A DNA stretch of 64,000 nucleotides from Chryseobacterium sp. 7 (GTDB lineage: Bacteria > Bacteroidota > Bacteroidia > Flavobacteriales > Weeksellaceae), in NCBI RefSeq assembly GCF_003663845.1, contig NZ_RCCA01000001.1:124001-188000 (forward strand), written 5' to 3'. Below the pieces are notes generated by a model. The model made no database searches, was not told where the DNA came from, and saw nothing but the letters and a program-made list of their open reading frames with translations. The stretch's first letter is position 1, and each line of letters begins with the position of its first letter. A program made the position numbers and the translations under genes. Positions 37,598 to 45,733 of this stretch are shown in pieces.

Positions 37598-39086
37598 CGA
37601 AATAACGGACTAATATCTGGTTGTCCAGACGGTTAACTTCTACGTCTTTCACTTTCATATCTTTATTAAAATAAGCCATCTGTGAAAAGTTGTAATCATA
37701 GTATTTTAAGCCGGGAAGCTTTCTGTAGACTCTGTTGTTGACAGGTTCAAACGAAGCCATAGAAAATCCCCATTCTCCAAAAGACGGAACATAGGTGTGA
37801 TATGCTGCTGTGAAAGGAAAAATCTGGTTGATTGTTTTTTCAATGCACCAGAATGATTTCGGAGCAAAATACGGAGAGGTAGTCTGCACTACAATTTTGG
37901 TATCAAGCGTTGTCAGCTTCTCCAGTTCTTTATAAAACTGCAGAGAATATAATTTTCCTAAGCTGTAATTGGATGGATCCGGAAAGTCAATGATGATGAC
38001 ATCAAATTTCTTTTTGCTGTCTTTTACCCAAATGTAAGCGTCTTTATTGATGATTTCTACTTTAGGATTGGAAAAAGAATTTTGGTTCAGTCTGCGCATG
38101 GTTTCATTGGTCTTGAAAAACTGGGTCATTTCACCATCCAAATCTACAAGCGTTACTTTTTTAACGTCTTTGTATTTTAATACTTCTCTGGCTGCAAACC
38201 CATCACCACCTCCCAAAATCAGGACATTATCAACGTTTTTTGCCATCGACATTGCGGGATGAACTAAGGCTTCATGATAGCGGTATTCATCGGTGGATGA
38301 AAACTGTAAGTTGTTATTTAAATACAGACGGAACTCATGGGTATTTCTCGTTAAAACAATTCTTTGATAGGGTGAGCTTTTGGTATAGACTACATTTTCA
38401 CCATATAGTTTTTCTTCAGAATAAGACAGAATGGTATCTGAGAAAAAGAAAAGTCCCAGCAAGAATGTAAATGCTGCAATAGATTTTACTTTGAGTGATA
38501 AAGGCTTTGATAATTCCTTTGTAAGATAATAACATAGGAATATTGCAATAGAGATATTAATCAACCCAAAAAATAAAGGTGTTTTTACAATTCCTAATTT
38601 CGGAATTAAAACCAAAGGAAAAAGAATTGATGCCAGTAAGGCTCCAATATAATCGAATGCAAAGACGTTTGAAACTAAATCTTTAAACTGTACTCTGTCT
38701 TTCAGAATGTTCATCAAAAGGGGTATTTCCACTCCAACGAGACAGCCTGTGAAAAAGACAAAAAGGTATAGAACACTTTCAAAGTGTGCCAGGGTATTAA
38801 ACAAAATAAACAGCACAACAGAGCTGATTCCTCCTACAATTCCTACAAGGATTTCGATCTCAATGAATTTATCAATAAGATTTCCTTTGATGAATTTTGC
38901 AAGATAGGAACCCACTCCCATTGAAAAGAGGTATACCCCGATAATGAAAGAAAACTGCTTTACAGAGTCTCCTAAAAGATAGCTCGCCAGGGCTCCGGCC
39001 ACCAGCTCATAAATCAATCCACATGTAGCAATGACGAATACTGAAAACAATAAAAGCAGCTCAAGAGGAATCCTCTTCTTATCCAT
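37572..39086 (-). CDS. Membrane-anchored spermidine synthase-like aminopropyltransferase
   Basis: This 504-residue protein has seven or so N-terminal membrane helices (about 8-225; the first helices carry AGALASYLLGDSVKQFSF) and a C-terminal cytosolic spermidine-synthase domain. Motifs: SSPYQRIVLTR, DEYRYHEALVH (266-276), LGGGDG (291-296, decarboxylated-SAM binding), VDLDGEM (315-320), and D370 in IDFPDPSN as likely catalytic acid. Such long membrane forms occur in many bacteria, and their amine acceptor is not established. It overlaps the DUF350 gene by 8 bp and the oxidase gene by 26 bp, so is translationally coupled to both. Confidence 0.9.
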   Translation of the reverse strand: MDKKRIPLELLLLFSVFVIATCGLIYELVAGALASYLLGDSVKQFSFIIGVYLFSMGVGSYLAKFIKGNLIDKFIEIEILVGIVGGISSVVLFILFNTLAHFESVLYLFVFFTGCLVGVEIPLLMNILKDRVQFKDLVSNVFAFDYIGALLASILFPLVLIPKLGIVKTPLFFGLINISIAIFLCYYLTKELSKPLSLKVKSIAAFTFLLGLFFFSDTILSYSEEKLYGENVVYTKSSPYQRIVLTRNTHEFRLYLNNNLQFSSTDEYRYHEALVHPAMSMAKNVDNVLILGGGDGFAAREVLKYKDVKKVTLVDLDGEMTQFFKTNETMRRLNQNSFSNPKVEIINKDAYIWVKDSKKKFDVIIIDFPDPSNYSLGKLYSLQFYKELEKLTTLDTKIVVQTTSPYFAPKSFWCIEKTINQIFPFTAAYHTYVPSFGEWGFSMASFEPVNNRVYRKLPGLKYYDYNFSQMAYFNKDMKVKDVEVNRLDNQILVRYFDEEWGKVQ

Positions 39087-39294
39087 GAATTGCCGCGCTT
39101 ATAATCATTGAAATTCCGATGATAAATGCTCCGAAAACAATAGCCAGTGCTATGTTTTTGTTCTGAGCGATCTCATGCCATGTTTTTTCCGGGGTAAGCT
39201 TTTCAATAATGAAATAACATACAAGCAGAATTGCGATTCCTAAAAATGAGTAAAGAACCGAGTTTAATATGGGTAAGAAATTGATGTTGTCCAT
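39079..39294 (-). CDS. DUF350-family small membrane protein
   Basis: 71 residues with two transmembrane helices (about 12-31 and 48-68), GIAILLVCYFIIEKLTP and FGAFIIGISMIISAAIHG matching the DUF350 pattern. DUF350 proteins recur with DUF4178 and spermidine synthase genes and near PspA-type membrane-stress loci; their molecular role is unknown. It overlaps the next gene by 8 bp. Confidence 0.85.
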   Translation of the reverse strand: MDNINFLPILNSVLYSFLGIAILLVCYFIIEKLTPEKTWHEIAQNKNIALAIVFGAFIIGISMIISAAIHG

Positions 39295-39307
39295 AGTTTT
39301 TATATTT

Positions 39308-39502
39308 TTATTTGTGATAGTATCTGTAGAATCCTACTCTGGAATGGCTTCTTGTAGTTCCGTCACGGTACGTTTCCGTTTTGGCACAATCGCAGACCTG
39401 ACTTCCCTGATAGGTAAGATATACAAACCAGGTTATAAAAAATCCTCCGATCAGGCAGAGCATCCAGTGTTGTCTTATGTAATGTAAAATATTGTTCATC
39501 AT
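39308..39502 (-). CDS. 64-residue membrane protein of the polyamine operon
   Basis: A single hydrophobic helix (about 12-30, MLCLIGGFFITWFVYLTYQ) precedes a polar tail with CDCAKTETYRDGTTRSHSRV. The start overlaps the end of the DUF4178 gene by 4 bp, and it ends 13 bp before the DUF350 start. It is too short for a family call, but its coupled position argues that it is real. Confidence 0.7.
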   Translation of the reverse strand: MMNNILHYIRQHWMLCLIGGFFITWFVYLTYQGSQVCDCAKTETYRDGTTRSHSRVGFYRYYHK

Positions 39503-40956
39503 GATGTGGCATAAGGGGTATTTGAACTATTCTTCCATTTATTCACATTAAAGAAGTGTCTTCCTATAAGCAAACCAATAAACAGAGCAATCATCAGGAA
39601 TAAAATGAATCCGAAGTTCCAGAATGAAACGGGAAGCCAGGTTGCCTTGAGCTGTACATAAGTATTGCTTGAAATGGGGTCTGTAGTGAGTTTAGGTGCT
39701 TCAGCATTAATCAGCGAGTCCAGCTTTTGAGTTCCGAAAGATGCCTTGGCAAGCCTGGCTACCTCCGATGTGTCTTTTTCCAGTGCCTTTCCGTCTGCAA
39801 AGGTTGCGCTTTGACCTTTAAATAGATCTGTAATTTCTATAGTTCCTGATTTATCTCGTGATATCATCACCTTTGAATCCGGAGACTGAAGGTTGGAAAA
39901 TGTTGGTAAAGCCCCTTCTTTTTCTGCAGAAATAAGAAAGTGATACTGTCCGGAGCTTACTCCGCAAAGATTGAATTCTTCAGACTGGCTTCCTTCTGAC
40001 CAGCTTTCCCCATCTTCATAGCCGTGATACTGTTCAATATCTTTAGAGGTATAGATAATTTCATTGGTTTTTTCATTCACCAGACTCAGCTGGATATTTG
40101 CCCAGGAATTATCAACACCCGAAAATGCATTCACTTTTAATGGTGCTGAGCCGCCAGAAAGCGTAAAACTCTTGCTTACCATTTCTTTGCCCTGCACATC
40201 TGCGAAATTAATGGTCTCTGCAAAAACGGTTTCGTTGGTTCTTGAAGTATAAACATACAACTGAAGCAGGCATATCATTAATGCAGCCACACAAAAGATG
40301 TTGACCACCTGTTTGATATCAAAATAATAAGGCTGAACGATTCCTACTCCTGTGTAATAAGGCATGTGAGCTATTTTAAAAGCTCTTTTAACATCATTCT
40401 TTGAAATGTGAACTCCATAAAAATACTGGCTTTTCTTACCGGTTTTCTCCTGAGAGATCATACGGGTTCCATTGACATATTCTTTGTAGGTAGCAATACT
40501 GAAATCCAGCCGCTCATCAAAAAAACCGGCTGCTGCATCGATAGTGCATGGAGTGTTTTCGTACCAGCGATACGTTCGTCCGGCATAGGTAGGTAATTTC
40601 GAATCCTTACCTTTAAAATCATCAGGATGCATGGTGATCAGAAAAACCCAATGCCCATCGCTCTCACTCAGGAAAGCGTCATTTCCTTTGCTGTCTTTTA
40701 AAGAATATTCTCGCCAGAAAATACTGTTTCCGTATTTTTTGACAACAATTGCGACAACGGTATATTCTACACCATCAATTTTTCCTTTCTGCCCGACGTC
40801 CAACACAACGTTTTCTGCCGGTACCTTCAAATGTTTGGTCTTCTTATTTCCAGCTACATCAATGAGATGAGAGCAGGTTTTACAAACATATTCCTCGATA
40901 GGAAAAGTGAGATCTATTATATTTTCTGATTCGCATGCTGGGCAGACGTAATGCAT
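39499..40956 (-). CDS. DUF4178 protein with zinc ribbon and membrane anchors
   Basis: 485 residues. The N-terminus is a rubredoxin-like zinc ribbon (C5-x-x-C8 ... C25-x-x-C28: CPAC, CKTC). The DUF4178 module follows (about 50-140: VGQKGKIDGVEYTVVAIVVK, IFWREYSL, WVFLITMHP). Two hydrophobic stretches at about 235-255 and 448-470 anchor a long, probably extracytoplasmic beta-rich segment. The start lies 3 bp after speD. The family is known to co-occur with spermidine synthases and SpeD; the sequence shows no catalytic signature. Confidence 0.85.
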   Translation of the reverse strand: MHYVCPACESENIIDLTFPIEEYVCKTCSHLIDVAGNKKTKHLKVPAENVVLDVGQKGKIDGVEYTVVAIVVKKYGNSIFWREYSLKDSKGNDAFLSESDGHWVFLITMHPDDFKGKDSKLPTYAGRTYRWYENTPCTIDAAAGFFDERLDFSIATYKEYVNGTRMISQEKTGKKSQYFYGVHISKNDVKRAFKIAHMPYYTGVGIVQPYYFDIKQVVNIFCVAALMICLLQLYVYTSRTNETVFAETINFADVQGKEMVSKSFTLSGGSAPLKVNAFSGVDNSWANIQLSLVNEKTNEIIYTSKDIEQYHGYEDGESWSEGSQSEEFNLCGVSSGQYHFLISAEKEGALPTFSNLQSPDSKVMISRDKSGTIEITDLFKGQSATFADGKALEKDTSEVARLAKASFGTQKLDSLINAEAPKLTTDPISSNTYVQLKATWLPVSFWNFGFILFLMIALFIGLLIGRHFFNVNKWKNSSNTPYATS

Positions 40957-40959
40957 TTT

Positions 40960-41319
40960 TTATCTGTAAATTTTGTGTTTCTGAATGGTATTAGCTTTAA
41001 AATACTGAACCACCTCATCTGCAATCTGCTCAACTTTTGTGGTATTATCCTGTGTATAATTGCAAAGAAAAACATCAAAAGTGAGCTGTTTAAATTCCGG
41101 CCACGTATGGATGCAAAGGTGAGATTCTTTCAGGATCACGGCGGAAGTAAAGCTGTCATTTTCAAAAATATGATTGGTAACTCCTACAATTTCTACCTCT
41201 TTGGTTTTCAGAATTTCTTCTGTAAACGTCAGAAAACCTTTGCTGTCTAATAACAAATCTTCTGACTCTGTTTCCAAAGTCAGAAGAATATGTAAACCTT
41301 TACTTGATAATGGGTTCAA
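40960..41319 (-). CDS. speD: S-adenosylmethionine decarboxylase proenzyme (prokaryotic class)
   Basis: The 119-residue proenzyme self-cleaves to a pyruvoyl enzyme that makes decarboxylated SAM, the aminopropyl donor. The cleavage site is KES66HLCIHTWPE, with S66 as pyruvoyl precursor, and the partners H71 and C86 fall at +5 and +20, the same spacing as S63/H68/C83 of the Thermotoga enzyme. It is therefore predicted active. It lies 21 bp after ctlX and 3 bp before the DUF4178 gene. The partner aminopropyltransferase is the membrane-bound SpeE-like protein three genes further on. Confidence 0.93.
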   Translation of the reverse strand: MNPLSSKGLHILLTLETESEDLLLDSKGFLTFTEEILKTKEVEIVGVTNHIFENDSFTSAVILKESHLCIHTWPEFKQLTFDVFLCNYTQDNTTKVEQIADEVVQYFKANTIQKHKIYR

Positions 41320-41340
41320 TTAATTTTTTTGGTAAATATA

Positions 41341-42264
41341 TTATTTTTTTGGAAGAAAAACCTCAGCAAGCATACATCTTGCACTTCCTCCTCCATTTAC
41401 TTCAATGGTATTCAGGTCAGAATAGATAATTTCGCAGTATTTTTCAATAGCAGCTACCTGTTCTGAAGATAAAGACTGATACGCTGTCTGGCTCATCACC
41501 AGGAATTTCTCACCGTTTATGTTTTGAACCTGAAGCATATTTCCTGCAAACTGCTGCATCTGCTCTTCAGAAATTTCGATGATTTCTTTTCCTGAACCTT
41601 TAATGGTTTCTATAACTTTTTCTCTTTCCAGCTCATCATCAATACAATCTAAGCAGATTACGACAAATTTATCAGCCACACACATCATGACATTGGTGTG
41701 ATAAATAGGAAGCCTTTCTGTACCTACCGTTTGGAATGAATGGAAAACAACGGGAGTAAATCCGTATTTTGAGCAGAATTCTCTGAACAGCTTTTCATCC
41801 AGTCTCAACGAAACAGAACCGTAAGCAATTTTATTATCGTGATCGAAAATCATGCTTCCCGTTCCTTCCAGGAAGTGTCCCTGCGTTTCAGGGAAAGACC
41901 AATCGTCTACCTCAACCACTTCAAATCCTTGAGCTTCGATAGTTTCAATAATGTCGTCTCTTCTTTCCACTCTTCTGTTGGATGCGAACATCGGATATAA
42001 AACTACTTTTCCATCGTTGTGAAAGCTTACCCAGTTGTTTGGGAAGATAGAATCCGGAGTATGTGGATCCAAAGTATCTTTTATGGTAATTACATTGATT
42101 CCTTTTCCTCTCAGTTTCCCGACAAAAGTACTGAATTCAGCCAAAGCTTTTGACTGAATATCAGAACCTGTCTGTTCTACCTGAAAATAATTATTTTTCG
42201 CTGTCTCAGCGTTGTAACCGAATGCAATCGGTTCTATCATTAATACTGTATCTGTTGTTTGCAT
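41341..42264 (-). CDS. ctlX: Citrulline-utilisation hydrolase (CtlX-like), amidinotransferase superfamily
   Basis: 307 residues with the guanidino-group-modifying fold. Characteristic FGYNAETAKNNYFQ, DSIFPNNWVSFH, EGTGSMIFDH, YHTNVMM and, close to the C-terminus, GGGSARC297MLAEVF with the nucleophilic cysteine. Flavobacterial members have been described as citrulline hydrolases giving ornithine. In context this would supply ornithine to polyamine synthesis. The gene precedes speD by 21 bp and is probably the first gene of the operon. Upstream lies IVP cassette 2. Confidence 0.82.
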   Translation of the reverse strand: MQTTDTVLMIEPIAFGYNAETAKNNYFQVEQTGSDIQSKALAEFSTFVGKLRGKGINVITIKDTLDPHTPDSIFPNNWVSFHNDGKVVLYPMFASNRRVERRDDIIETIEAQGFEVVEVDDWSFPETQGHFLEGTGSMIFDHDNKIAYGSVSLRLDEKLFREFCSKYGFTPVVFHSFQTVGTERLPIYHTNVMMCVADKFVVICLDCIDDELEREKVIETIKGSGKEIIEISEEQMQQFAGNMLQVQNINGEKFLVMSQTAYQSLSSEQVAAIEKYCEIIYSDLNTIEVNGGGSARCMLAEVFLPKK

Positions 42265-42319
42265 TTTTTATATGTTTGAGGGTGTTAGTGTATTAGAGTT
42301 TGAGTGCCTGAACAGCATT
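42265..42319. repeat. Left flank of IVP cassette 2
   Basis: GAGGGTGTTAGTGTATTAGA followed by GTTTGAGTGCC on the + strand. The complement of these units (CACCCTAACTCTCAGATTCT, CTCAAACCC) occurs in the opposite flank at 42765-42832, giving imperfect inverted repeats around the gene. Confidence 0.6.
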
Positions 42320-42727
42320 TTACAAATTATTATCTTCTTTATTCACCGAAGAAAATGAACACCACTTTTCTGACTGACTCATCATATTAACTAACATTCC
42401 TATTATTTGGTTATACGTATTGTGCAAATTAATATATTGCTCTTCATTCATATAATTGCAGGCAAAAGTAAATTGAAGCCATGTTTGGGTTTCTCTTGCT
42501 TCTCCCTCCGAATCTGTAAGTTTAGCTATGAAGGATTTTTCATATTTTCTTTTTTCCCAGGCCTCACTAATATTAGCTGCTACAGATCTTGATGATCTTC
42601 TTATCTGATCAGTAAGTGAATAGAGTCCTTCTTTTGGAAAAGATTTTGAGAGTTCATAAATCAACTGTGCTGTTTCAAATGATTGTTGATAAACTTTTAA
42701 GTCCTGATGAAATCTGATTGTTGACAT
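42320..42727 (-). CDS. Four-helix-bundle protein (23S rRNA-intervening-sequence type), copy 2
   Basis: From M17 of the longer frame (42727; the usual family start, STIRFHQDLKVYQQSFETA), 135 residues: LIYELSKSFPKEGLYSLTDQ, IRRSSRSVAANISEAWEKR, EGEARETQTWLQFTFACNY. It is related to the copy at 23618 but belongs to a different subgroup. The frame extends to 42775 without a plausible start in the repeat-like flank. Like the first copy it is sandwiched between unrelated-direction-consistent genes and bounded by short inverted repeats. Function unknown. Confidence 0.85.
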   Translation of the reverse strand: MSTIRFHQDLKVYQQSFETAQLIYELSKSFPKEGLYSLTDQIRRSSRSVAANISEAWEKRKYEKSFIAKLTDSEGEARETQTWLQFTFACNYMNEEQYINLHNTYNQIIGMLVNMMSQSEKWCSFSSVNKEDNNL

Positions 42728-42764
42728 ACACAAATATTTTCTTAAAATTAAAAAAATATTCAAT

Positions 42765-42832
42765 CCCACCAACACCCTAACTCTCAGATTCTAAAGCTCC
42801 CCACTCTCAAACCCTAAAACTCTCCCACTTAA
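42765..42832. repeat. Right flank of IVP cassette 2
   Basis: Rich in CCCTAA/CTCTCA-type units: ACACCCTAACTCTCAG, TTCTAAAGCTCCCCAC, TCTCAAACCCTAAAACTC. It is the inverse of the left flank at 42265-42319. Confidence 0.6.
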
Positions 42833-43747
42833 TTATTCTCTCACAAGCGGCATTGTAGAGCATCTTAACAACCCCCCCATTTTGGATATTTCTCTGTAAG
42901 GAATTTCTTCAACCGTCATTCCCCATTCATTTCTCAAATGGTTATTCATTCTGGTGAATGCTTTATCTGAAACCACTACATCAGGAGAAATAGAGAAAAT
43001 ATTCGGGAACATTTCAAACATTTCCTCGTCATTGATATGGAAACAGTTTTCTTCTCCGAAAATATCAATGATTAAACGGTAATCACTCTCATCTACAAAT
43101 CCGTTTTTATAAATGATACATTTGTCTTCTCCTATCGGATTAAATGTACAATCCAGATGCAGGATTCCTTCAAAGGGAACTTTATCGTTTTTCTTCAGTT
43201 CCAGATCTATGATTCTTTTCTTTGGAAAATATTCTTTTAAGATTTCAATAGCATACTCGTTGGTTCTTGCCGTCTTATAGTTTCGGTAATCTTCGCTGAA
43301 GCAGGTTCCGATGAAAATAAAATCATTCCACACAATTACGTCGCCACCTTCAATGTGTGCCGTTTCCGGAAGGTTAATAATCTTTCTCCATGCTACTTTT
43401 TCAAAAACACTTTTGTATGCTTCCTGCTCATCTGCTCTATCTGCAATTACGTTAGAAATGATCATCTTATCATCTATCACAAAGGCTACATCTCTTGAAA
43501 AAACCTGGTTGTAGTCTTTAATGATACTTGGACGCAGTACTTCAACGTTATACTTTTTTAAAACCGCTTCAAAAGCGTTCATCTCATTGATGATATCCTC
43601 TTCTTTAGGATAAATGTTGTGTTCGATTGAGTAATATGACTTTGCGTCATAACTTTCCTCTAATGTGGGAACCGGTCCCAATGAATTAGGCTGGCCTAGA
43701 ACTACTGACTTCAGCCTACCCGTTTCGTTTTTAATGTTTAGTCTCAT
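42833..43747 (-). CDS. Arginine-deiminase-family (amidinotransferase superfamily) hydrolase
   Basis: 304 residues. Motifs: GRLKSVVLGQPNSLGP, NQVFSRDVAFVIDD, HIEGGDVIVW, LHLDCTFNPI, and C296 in MGGLLRCSTMPLVRE as catalytic cysteine. This is the DDAH/arginine deiminase class that hydrolyses guanidines; whether the substrate is arginine, dimethylarginine or citrulline cannot be read from the sequence. It is upstream of ctlX on the same strand with only IVP cassette 2 in between, so they were likely adjacent before that insertion. Confidence 0.85.
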   Translation of the reverse strand: MRLNIKNETGRLKSVVLGQPNSLGPVPTLEESYDAKSYYSIEHNIYPKEEDIINEMNAFEAVLKKYNVEVLRPSIIKDYNQVFSRDVAFVIDDKMIISNVIADRADEQEAYKSVFEKVAWRKIINLPETAHIEGGDVIVWNDFIFIGTCFSEDYRNYKTARTNEYAIEILKEYFPKKRIIDLELKKNDKVPFEGILHLDCTFNPIGEDKCIIYKNGFVDESDYRLIIDIFGEENCFHINDEEMFEMFPNIFSISPDVVVSDKAFTRMNNHLRNEWGMTVEEIPYREISKMGGLLRCSTMPLVRE

Positions 43748-44039
43748 AAAGATTTATGCAATACTACAAATATAAGTAAAGGGCGCTACCTATAAAACTT
43801 TTGCATTATTTTATGCATTAAATTTGATTTCTAAAATCAGCACTCTTTAACAAAATTTCCTTGTCTGTTAAGGCATCTGTAGTAAATAGCCCCAAAAACA
43901 TCTACAACTTACTATTTTCCATCTATATAAGAGCAAAAAAACAGATAATTATATTATTTAATTTCCTATATTAGTGATATAATTTTCGCGAAATTATACA
44001 TTTTAAAAACTTTACTATTAACATCAAAACAACAAAATC
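43748..44039. other. Divergent upstream region
   Basis: About 290 bp between a minus- and a plus-strand gene. AT-rich, no gene. It should hold promoters for both the arginine-deiminase-like gene and the GG-leader peptide; no clean consensus is seen. Confidence 0.45.
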
Positions 44040-44201
44040 ATGAACAAAAACATTAAAGTGCTGAAACATGCACAAAAATTAGGAAGAGATCAACAAAAAT
44101 CAGTAATAGGCGGAATCGCAATAAGACCGAGATACTGCTGTGAATGGGATGCTGAAGGCAATTGCACCATCTGGACATGTGGTAATTGTGTATGCCCTTA
44201 A
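44040..44201 (+). CDS. 53-aa double-glycine-leader, Cys-rich peptide (bacteriocin/RiPP-like)
   Basis: The frame MNKNIKVLKHAQKLGRDQQK continues SVIGG, a leader of the LxRxxxKxIxGG type used by flavobacterial bacteriocin-like peptides, with cleavage expected after G25. The core of 28 residues, from IAIRPRYCCEWDAEG onwards, contains six cysteines (33, 34, 42, 47, 50, 52) and ends CVCP. No peptidase-ABC exporter or modifying enzyme lies within the adjacent genes. A strong terminator directly follows, so it is a monocistronic gene. Too short for usual ORF cut-offs. Confidence 0.75.
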   Translation: MNKNIKVLKHAQKLGRDQQKSVIGGIAIRPRYCCEWDAEGNCTIWTCGNCVCP

Positions 44202-44210
44202 TAAAAAACG

Positions 44211-44238
44211 AAAACCTGCTTTCTCAAGCAGGTTTTCT
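44211..44238 (+). terminator. Terminator of the GG-leader peptide gene
   Basis: AAAACCTGCTT pairs with AAGCAGGTTTT around a 4-nt loop. It starts 10 bp after the stop codon. Confidence 0.9.
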
Positions 44239-44433
44239 TATCTCGTTCTGTTTTCTGGGTTTCTTTTACCTGATATTTTGAACTTCCTCCCGTATAACTG
44301 AATGAAAATATCAACCTGCTACTATCCCACCAATGGGTAAACGGTTATCCATAATCTGTTTATGCCGGAATTCCAATCTCTGTTCATAAGAATCCGGCAG
44401 ATTTTTAAAATATCAAAAATGTTTTACGTTGTT

Positions 44434-44799
44434 TTAAGAACCGCTTTCCAGCCTTTTCAGAATTAATGTTTTCAGGCGTTCTTCATGATCATCCCCCCAT
44501 TTCCCTAAAACTGCAATGACCGGAACCAACGTTAGTCCGAATTCCGTAAGCCTGTATTCTACTTTTGGAGGTACAACAGGATAAATTTTCTTAGTAACAA
44601 GATCATGTTCTTCCAGTTCTTTTAGCTGAACATTCAATACTCTGCGGGAGGCATCGGGAATTTTCCGCTGCAATTCACTTGGCCTCTGAAATCCTTCATT
44701 AATAAACCATAGCAAACGAATCTTCCATTTGCCATAGAGCACCTCAGCAATCAGGTCAAGCCCACAATTCAGATTGGGTGGGATTTTTCTTTCGTACAT
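44434..44799 (-). CDS. HxlR-family winged-helix transcriptional regulator
   Basis: 121 residues from ATG 44799. The start is set by MYERKIPPNLNCGLDLIAEV, the conventional beginning; a longer frame reaching 45048 is antisense to the SDR gene and is not coding. HxlR motifs: YGKWKIRLLWFINEG, RPSELQRKIPDASRRVLNVQ, LEEHDLVTKKIY and PPKVEYRLTEFG. C12 in NCGL is the common redox-sensing cysteine. It is divergent from an SDR gene with a palindrome between them, which suggests it controls that gene and itself. Confidence 0.9.
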   Translation of the reverse strand: MYERKIPPNLNCGLDLIAEVLYGKWKIRLLWFINEGFQRPSELQRKIPDASRRVLNVQLKELEEHDLVTKKIYPVVPPKVEYRLTEFGLTLVPVIAVLGKWGDDHEERLKTLILKRLESGS

Positions 44800-44826
44800 A
44801 AAACAAATGTAACACAATGAGATGAG

Positions 44827-44860
44827 ATCACAATAAGGGATTAATTTATCCCTATGTGAT
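44827..44860. promoter_or_regulatory. Palindromic operator between hxlR-type and SDR genes
   Basis: ATCACAATAAGGGAT and, inverted, TATCCCTATGTGAT form an imperfect palindrome (half-sites ATCACA-(N1-2)-TAGGGAT). It lies 27 bp from the regulator start and 60 bp from the SDR start, a position fitting an HxlR binding site. Confidence 0.65.
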
Positions 44861-44920
44861 TCGTAAGACCGTACTTGTAAGAGCCTGTCATACTCCTGAA
44901 ATTTGTACAAAAAAGAAATC

Positions 44921-45715
44921 ATGACAGAATCATTTAATTTCAACAACGAATTATCGGGTAAGATTGCTTTGGTAACGGGAGGGACAAAAGGAACCGGAAA
45001 AGCTATTGCCGAAAGATTACTCACTGCTGGTGCCACTGTAATTGTCACTGCGAGAAATCAACCTGAAGAGATGAATAATCAACTTCATTTTATTTCAGGA
45101 GATCTGAGCCGGGCAAAAGATACTGAAAAGCTGATAAGAGAAGTGTTATCTGCTTTTGGAAAGCTTGATATTTTAATTAATACATTGGGAGGTTCAGAAA
45201 CGCCTGGTGGCGGCTTCTCTGTTTTGAGTGATGAAGACTGGGAAAATACAATTCAGACCAATTTGTTGGCACCCGTTCGTTTAGACAGAGGATTTCTGCC
45301 GCAAATGCTGGAACGAAAAACGGGAGTTATCATTCATATTGCATCCATTCAGGGAAGGCTGCCTTTATTTGACTCTACATTACCCTATGCTGCCGCGAAG
45401 GCCGGACTGATCAATTACAGCAAAGGTCTATCAAAAGAAGTTTCTCCGAAAGGAGTTCGTGTCCTTACCGTTTCTCCAGGCTGGATCATGACTGCATCTG
45501 CCGTCCGAATGATGGAACGTATTGCTAAAAGTTCAGAAATGTCAATAGAAGAGGCGACTCAAAGTGTCATGGACGCATTGGGTGGAATTCCCATCGGTAA
45601 ACCCGCCCAACCCGAAGATATTGCAGAGTTTGTTGGTTTTTTAGTTTCTCCACGGGCACAATATTTAACCGGAACCGAATATGTAATAGACGGCGGCACT
45701 ATTCCTACTGTTTAA
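44921..45715 (+). CDS. Short-chain dehydrogenase/reductase
   Basis: 264 residues from ATG 44921 (MTESFNFNNELSGKIALVTG; an upstream in-frame ATG at 44903 lies too close to the promoter). Cofactor motif TGGTKGTGKA (TGxxxGxG), NTLGG (NNAG-like), the catalytic S-Y-K set HIASIQG, PYAAAKAGLINYSK, and the C-terminal TGTEYVIDGGT. It follows the divergent HxlR operator, and a small NTF2-like gene follows after 18 bp. The substrate is unknown; quinone or aldehyde detoxification is typical of HxlR-linked SDRs. Confidence 0.92.
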   Translation: MTESFNFNNELSGKIALVTGGTKGTGKAIAERLLTAGATVIVTARNQPEEMNNQLHFISGDLSRAKDTEKLIREVLSAFGKLDILINTLGGSETPGGGFSVLSDEDWENTIQTNLLAPVRLDRGFLPQMLERKTGVIIHIASIQGRLPLFDSTLPYAAAKAGLINYSKGLSKEVSPKGVRVLTVSPGWIMTASAVRMMERIAKSSEMSIEEATQSVMDALGGIPIGKPAQPEDIAEFVGFLVSPRAQYLTGTEYVIDGGTIPTV

Positions 45716-45733
45716 TCATTTAAAAATAACAAT

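Noticed and set aside
44800..45048. N-terminal extension of the HxlR frame
   Set aside because: It runs antisense into the SDR gene and across the operator; the conventional family start is at 44799.
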